This document shows positions 6,636-7,105 of a DNA stretch of 7,105 nt, piece after piece. Position numbers and translations under genes: made by a program. Under the pieces are notes generated by a model. That model did not search any database and was not told the origin of the DNA. It saw only the letters and a list, made by a program, of their open reading frames with translations. The number at the start of each line of letters is the position of its first letter. Within the stretch, counting starts at the first letter, position 1. The stretch comes from Candidatus Fermentibacteraceae bacterium (lineage in GTDB: Bacteria > Fermentibacterota > Fermentibacteria > Fermentibacterales > JCC-6). Where the stretch lies: NCBI GenBank assembly GCA_030596465.1, contig JAUVJW010000095.1, forward strand, positions 1-7,105. Direction: 5' to 3'.

Positions 6636-6645
6636 CCCCTTCCTT
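6636..6645 (-). promoter_or_regulatory. Shine-Dalgarno for the LysM gene
   Basis: AAGGAAGGGG on the minus strand begins within the TAA stop of the lipoprotein gene and ends 6 nt before the ATG at 6629. It indicates efficient, independent initiation for the second gene of the pair. Confidence 0.7.
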
Positions 6646-6916
6646 ATCTTCCTGTGCCGCCGAGTGATTCGTACTCGGCCTGAAGTTCTGCTTTCTCTGC
6701 CTGAAGCTGCACAATCTGCGCCTCCAGCTGAGGAATTTCCTCATTGAGATTACCAAATTCGTTCTCAAGACTGATAGCTCTTGCTTCCGCGGCCAATGCT
6801 GCTGCTCTTGCTGTATCCCTTGCGCGAAGCTGTTCTTCGCTGGGACCGCAAGCGGCGACAAGCAGAATCATGGCCAGGAGCGCAAGAAAGAACATTGAAG
6901 TTCTTGTTCTGAGCAT
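6644..6916 (-). CDS. Small leucine-heptad (coiled-coil) lipoprotein
   Basis: The 90-residue product has a type II signal peptide: basic N-terminus (MLRTRTS), hydrophobic core (MFFLALLAMILLV) and lipobox VAAC with Cys23 as the lipidation site. Gly24 follows the Cys, not Asp, which in Gram-negative bacteria favours the outer membrane. The mature chain is almost entirely helical. Leucines recur exactly every seven residues at 50, 57, 64, 71, 78 and 85, with Ile61 and Ile68 at intervening core positions, so a coiled-coil rod is expected. The C-terminus is GGTGR. Size and shape resemble Braun's lipoprotein Lpp, but the terminal Lys that attaches Lpp to peptidoglycan is absent. The ATG at 6916 is chosen because AAGAGGAGG lies 8 nt upstream and it starts a clean signal peptide. 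In-frame ATGs at 6952 and 6991 would bury the signal. It is the first gene of a pair with the LysM gene. No named family is claimed. Confidence 0.85.
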   Translation of the reverse strand: MLRTRTSMFFLALLAMILLVAACGPSEEQLRARDTARAAALAAEARAISLENEFGNLNEEIPQLEAQIVQLQAEKAELQAEYESLGGTGR

Positions 6917-6924
6917 CTCCGAAA

Positions 6925-6933
6925 CCTCCTCTT
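6925..6933 (-). promoter_or_regulatory. Strong Shine-Dalgarno for the lipoprotein gene
   Basis: AAGAGGAGG lies 8 nt before the ATG at 6916. It is the best ribosome site in the window and fixes the start of the lipoprotein at the signal peptide. Abundant translation is expected, as for major structural lipoproteins. Confidence 0.8.
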
Positions 6934-7000
6934 GGTTACTCTGTCTGTTCATCCTCGTAACTATGGAATCGTGAATACATTGCGTCCTCATGACCCCCTC

Positions 7001-7014
7001 GCCCCGTTTGGGGC
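7001..7014 (-). other. Small GC-rich hairpin in the lipoprotein mRNA leader
   Basis: GCCCC and GGGGC pair across a 4-nt loop (AAAC in the mRNA sense). No T tract follows on either strand, so it is not a terminator. It lies about 85 bases upstream of the lipoprotein ATG, near the 5' end of the predicted leader. It may stabilise the message. Confidence 0.45.
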
Positions 7015-7037
7015 ACAATTTAACAATTCTAAAGGGT

Positions 7038-7067
7038 ATTACTAACCACAACACTCTTCACTGTCAA
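7038..7067 (-). promoter_or_regulatory. Sigma-70-like promoter for the lipoprotein/LysM pair
   Basis: A perfect -35 hexamer TTGACA (7067-7062) is followed after 18 bases by AGTAAT (7043-7038), which matches four of six positions of TATAAT. Transcription would start near 7031 and give a leader of about 115 nt. The -35 box is the strength of this call. The -10 is mediocre, and the promoter rules of this lineage are unknown. Confidence 0.5.
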
Positions 7068-7105
7068 GATGCAACCCGCTCCCCGACACAGAGAATATAC
7101 AAGTA

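Noticed and set aside
7001..7014. Hairpin as a terminator for an upstream gene
   Set aside because: The stem is only 5 bp and neither strand has a T tract after it.
6644..7054. Lipoprotein gene starting as far upstream as 7054 (136 residues)
   Set aside because: The extra N-terminus would precede a complete type II signal peptide. The strong Shine-Dalgarno points to 6916, and the predicted transcription start lies downstream of 7054.
7068..7105. Possible end of another gene or RNA at the right edge
   Set aside because: About 40 bases upstream of the promoter show no codon pattern, hairpin or motif that can be supported.

Overview
The window reads as a stretch of bacterial core chromosome with every convincing gene on the minus strand, so transcription runs from the right end (about 7030) to the left end (1). 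Base composition is moderate and even. Nothing suggests phage, insertion sequences, CRISPR or recent transfer. In transcription order the genes are: a 90-residue leucine-zipper lipoprotein, a secreted coiled-coil protein with two LysM domains, phoH, a 7TM-HD phosphodiesterase (pgpH/yqfF type), ybeY, a CNNM/CBS/CorC_HlyC transporter-like protein, recO, and the first 170 residues of a single-chain glycyl-tRNA synthetase, which is cut by the left edge.

There appear to be two transcription units. The envelope pair (lipoprotein and LysM protein) has a consensus -35 box, a leader of about 115 nt with a small GC-rich hairpin, strong Shine-Dalgarno sites, and a hairpin terminator after the second gene. 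The housekeeping operon starts with phoH immediately past that terminator and is very tightly packed. Three of its junctions are 4-base start/stop overlaps (phoH-pgpH GTGA, ybeY-CNNM ATGA, CNNM-recO GTGA). pgpH-ybeY either overlaps by 11 bases or is separated by 1 base. recO-glyS overlaps by 14 bases.

The operon combines rRNA maturation and RNA metabolism (YbeY, PhoH), c-di-AMP breakdown (the PgpH-like protein), probable divalent-cation transport (CNNM), recombinational repair (RecO) and translation (GlyRS). The order mixes two familiar layouts. Firmicutes have phoH-yqfF-ybeY-...-recO-glyQS, and proteobacteria have phoH(ybeZ)-ybeY-corC(ybeX). Here the CorC-type gene sits where Firmicutes carry dgkA-cdd-era.

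Taxonomy is only a guess. Single-chain GlyRS, a 7TM-HD protein, a likely outer-membrane lipoprotein and the style of the LysM domains point to a Gram-negative lineage of the FCB superphylum or a nearby candidate phylum. I cannot fix it further from sequence alone.

I do not see a clearly new biological system. The least explained part is the lipoprotein/LysM pair, in which both proteins carry uninterrupted leucine heptads and may form a peptidoglycan-anchoring envelope complex.
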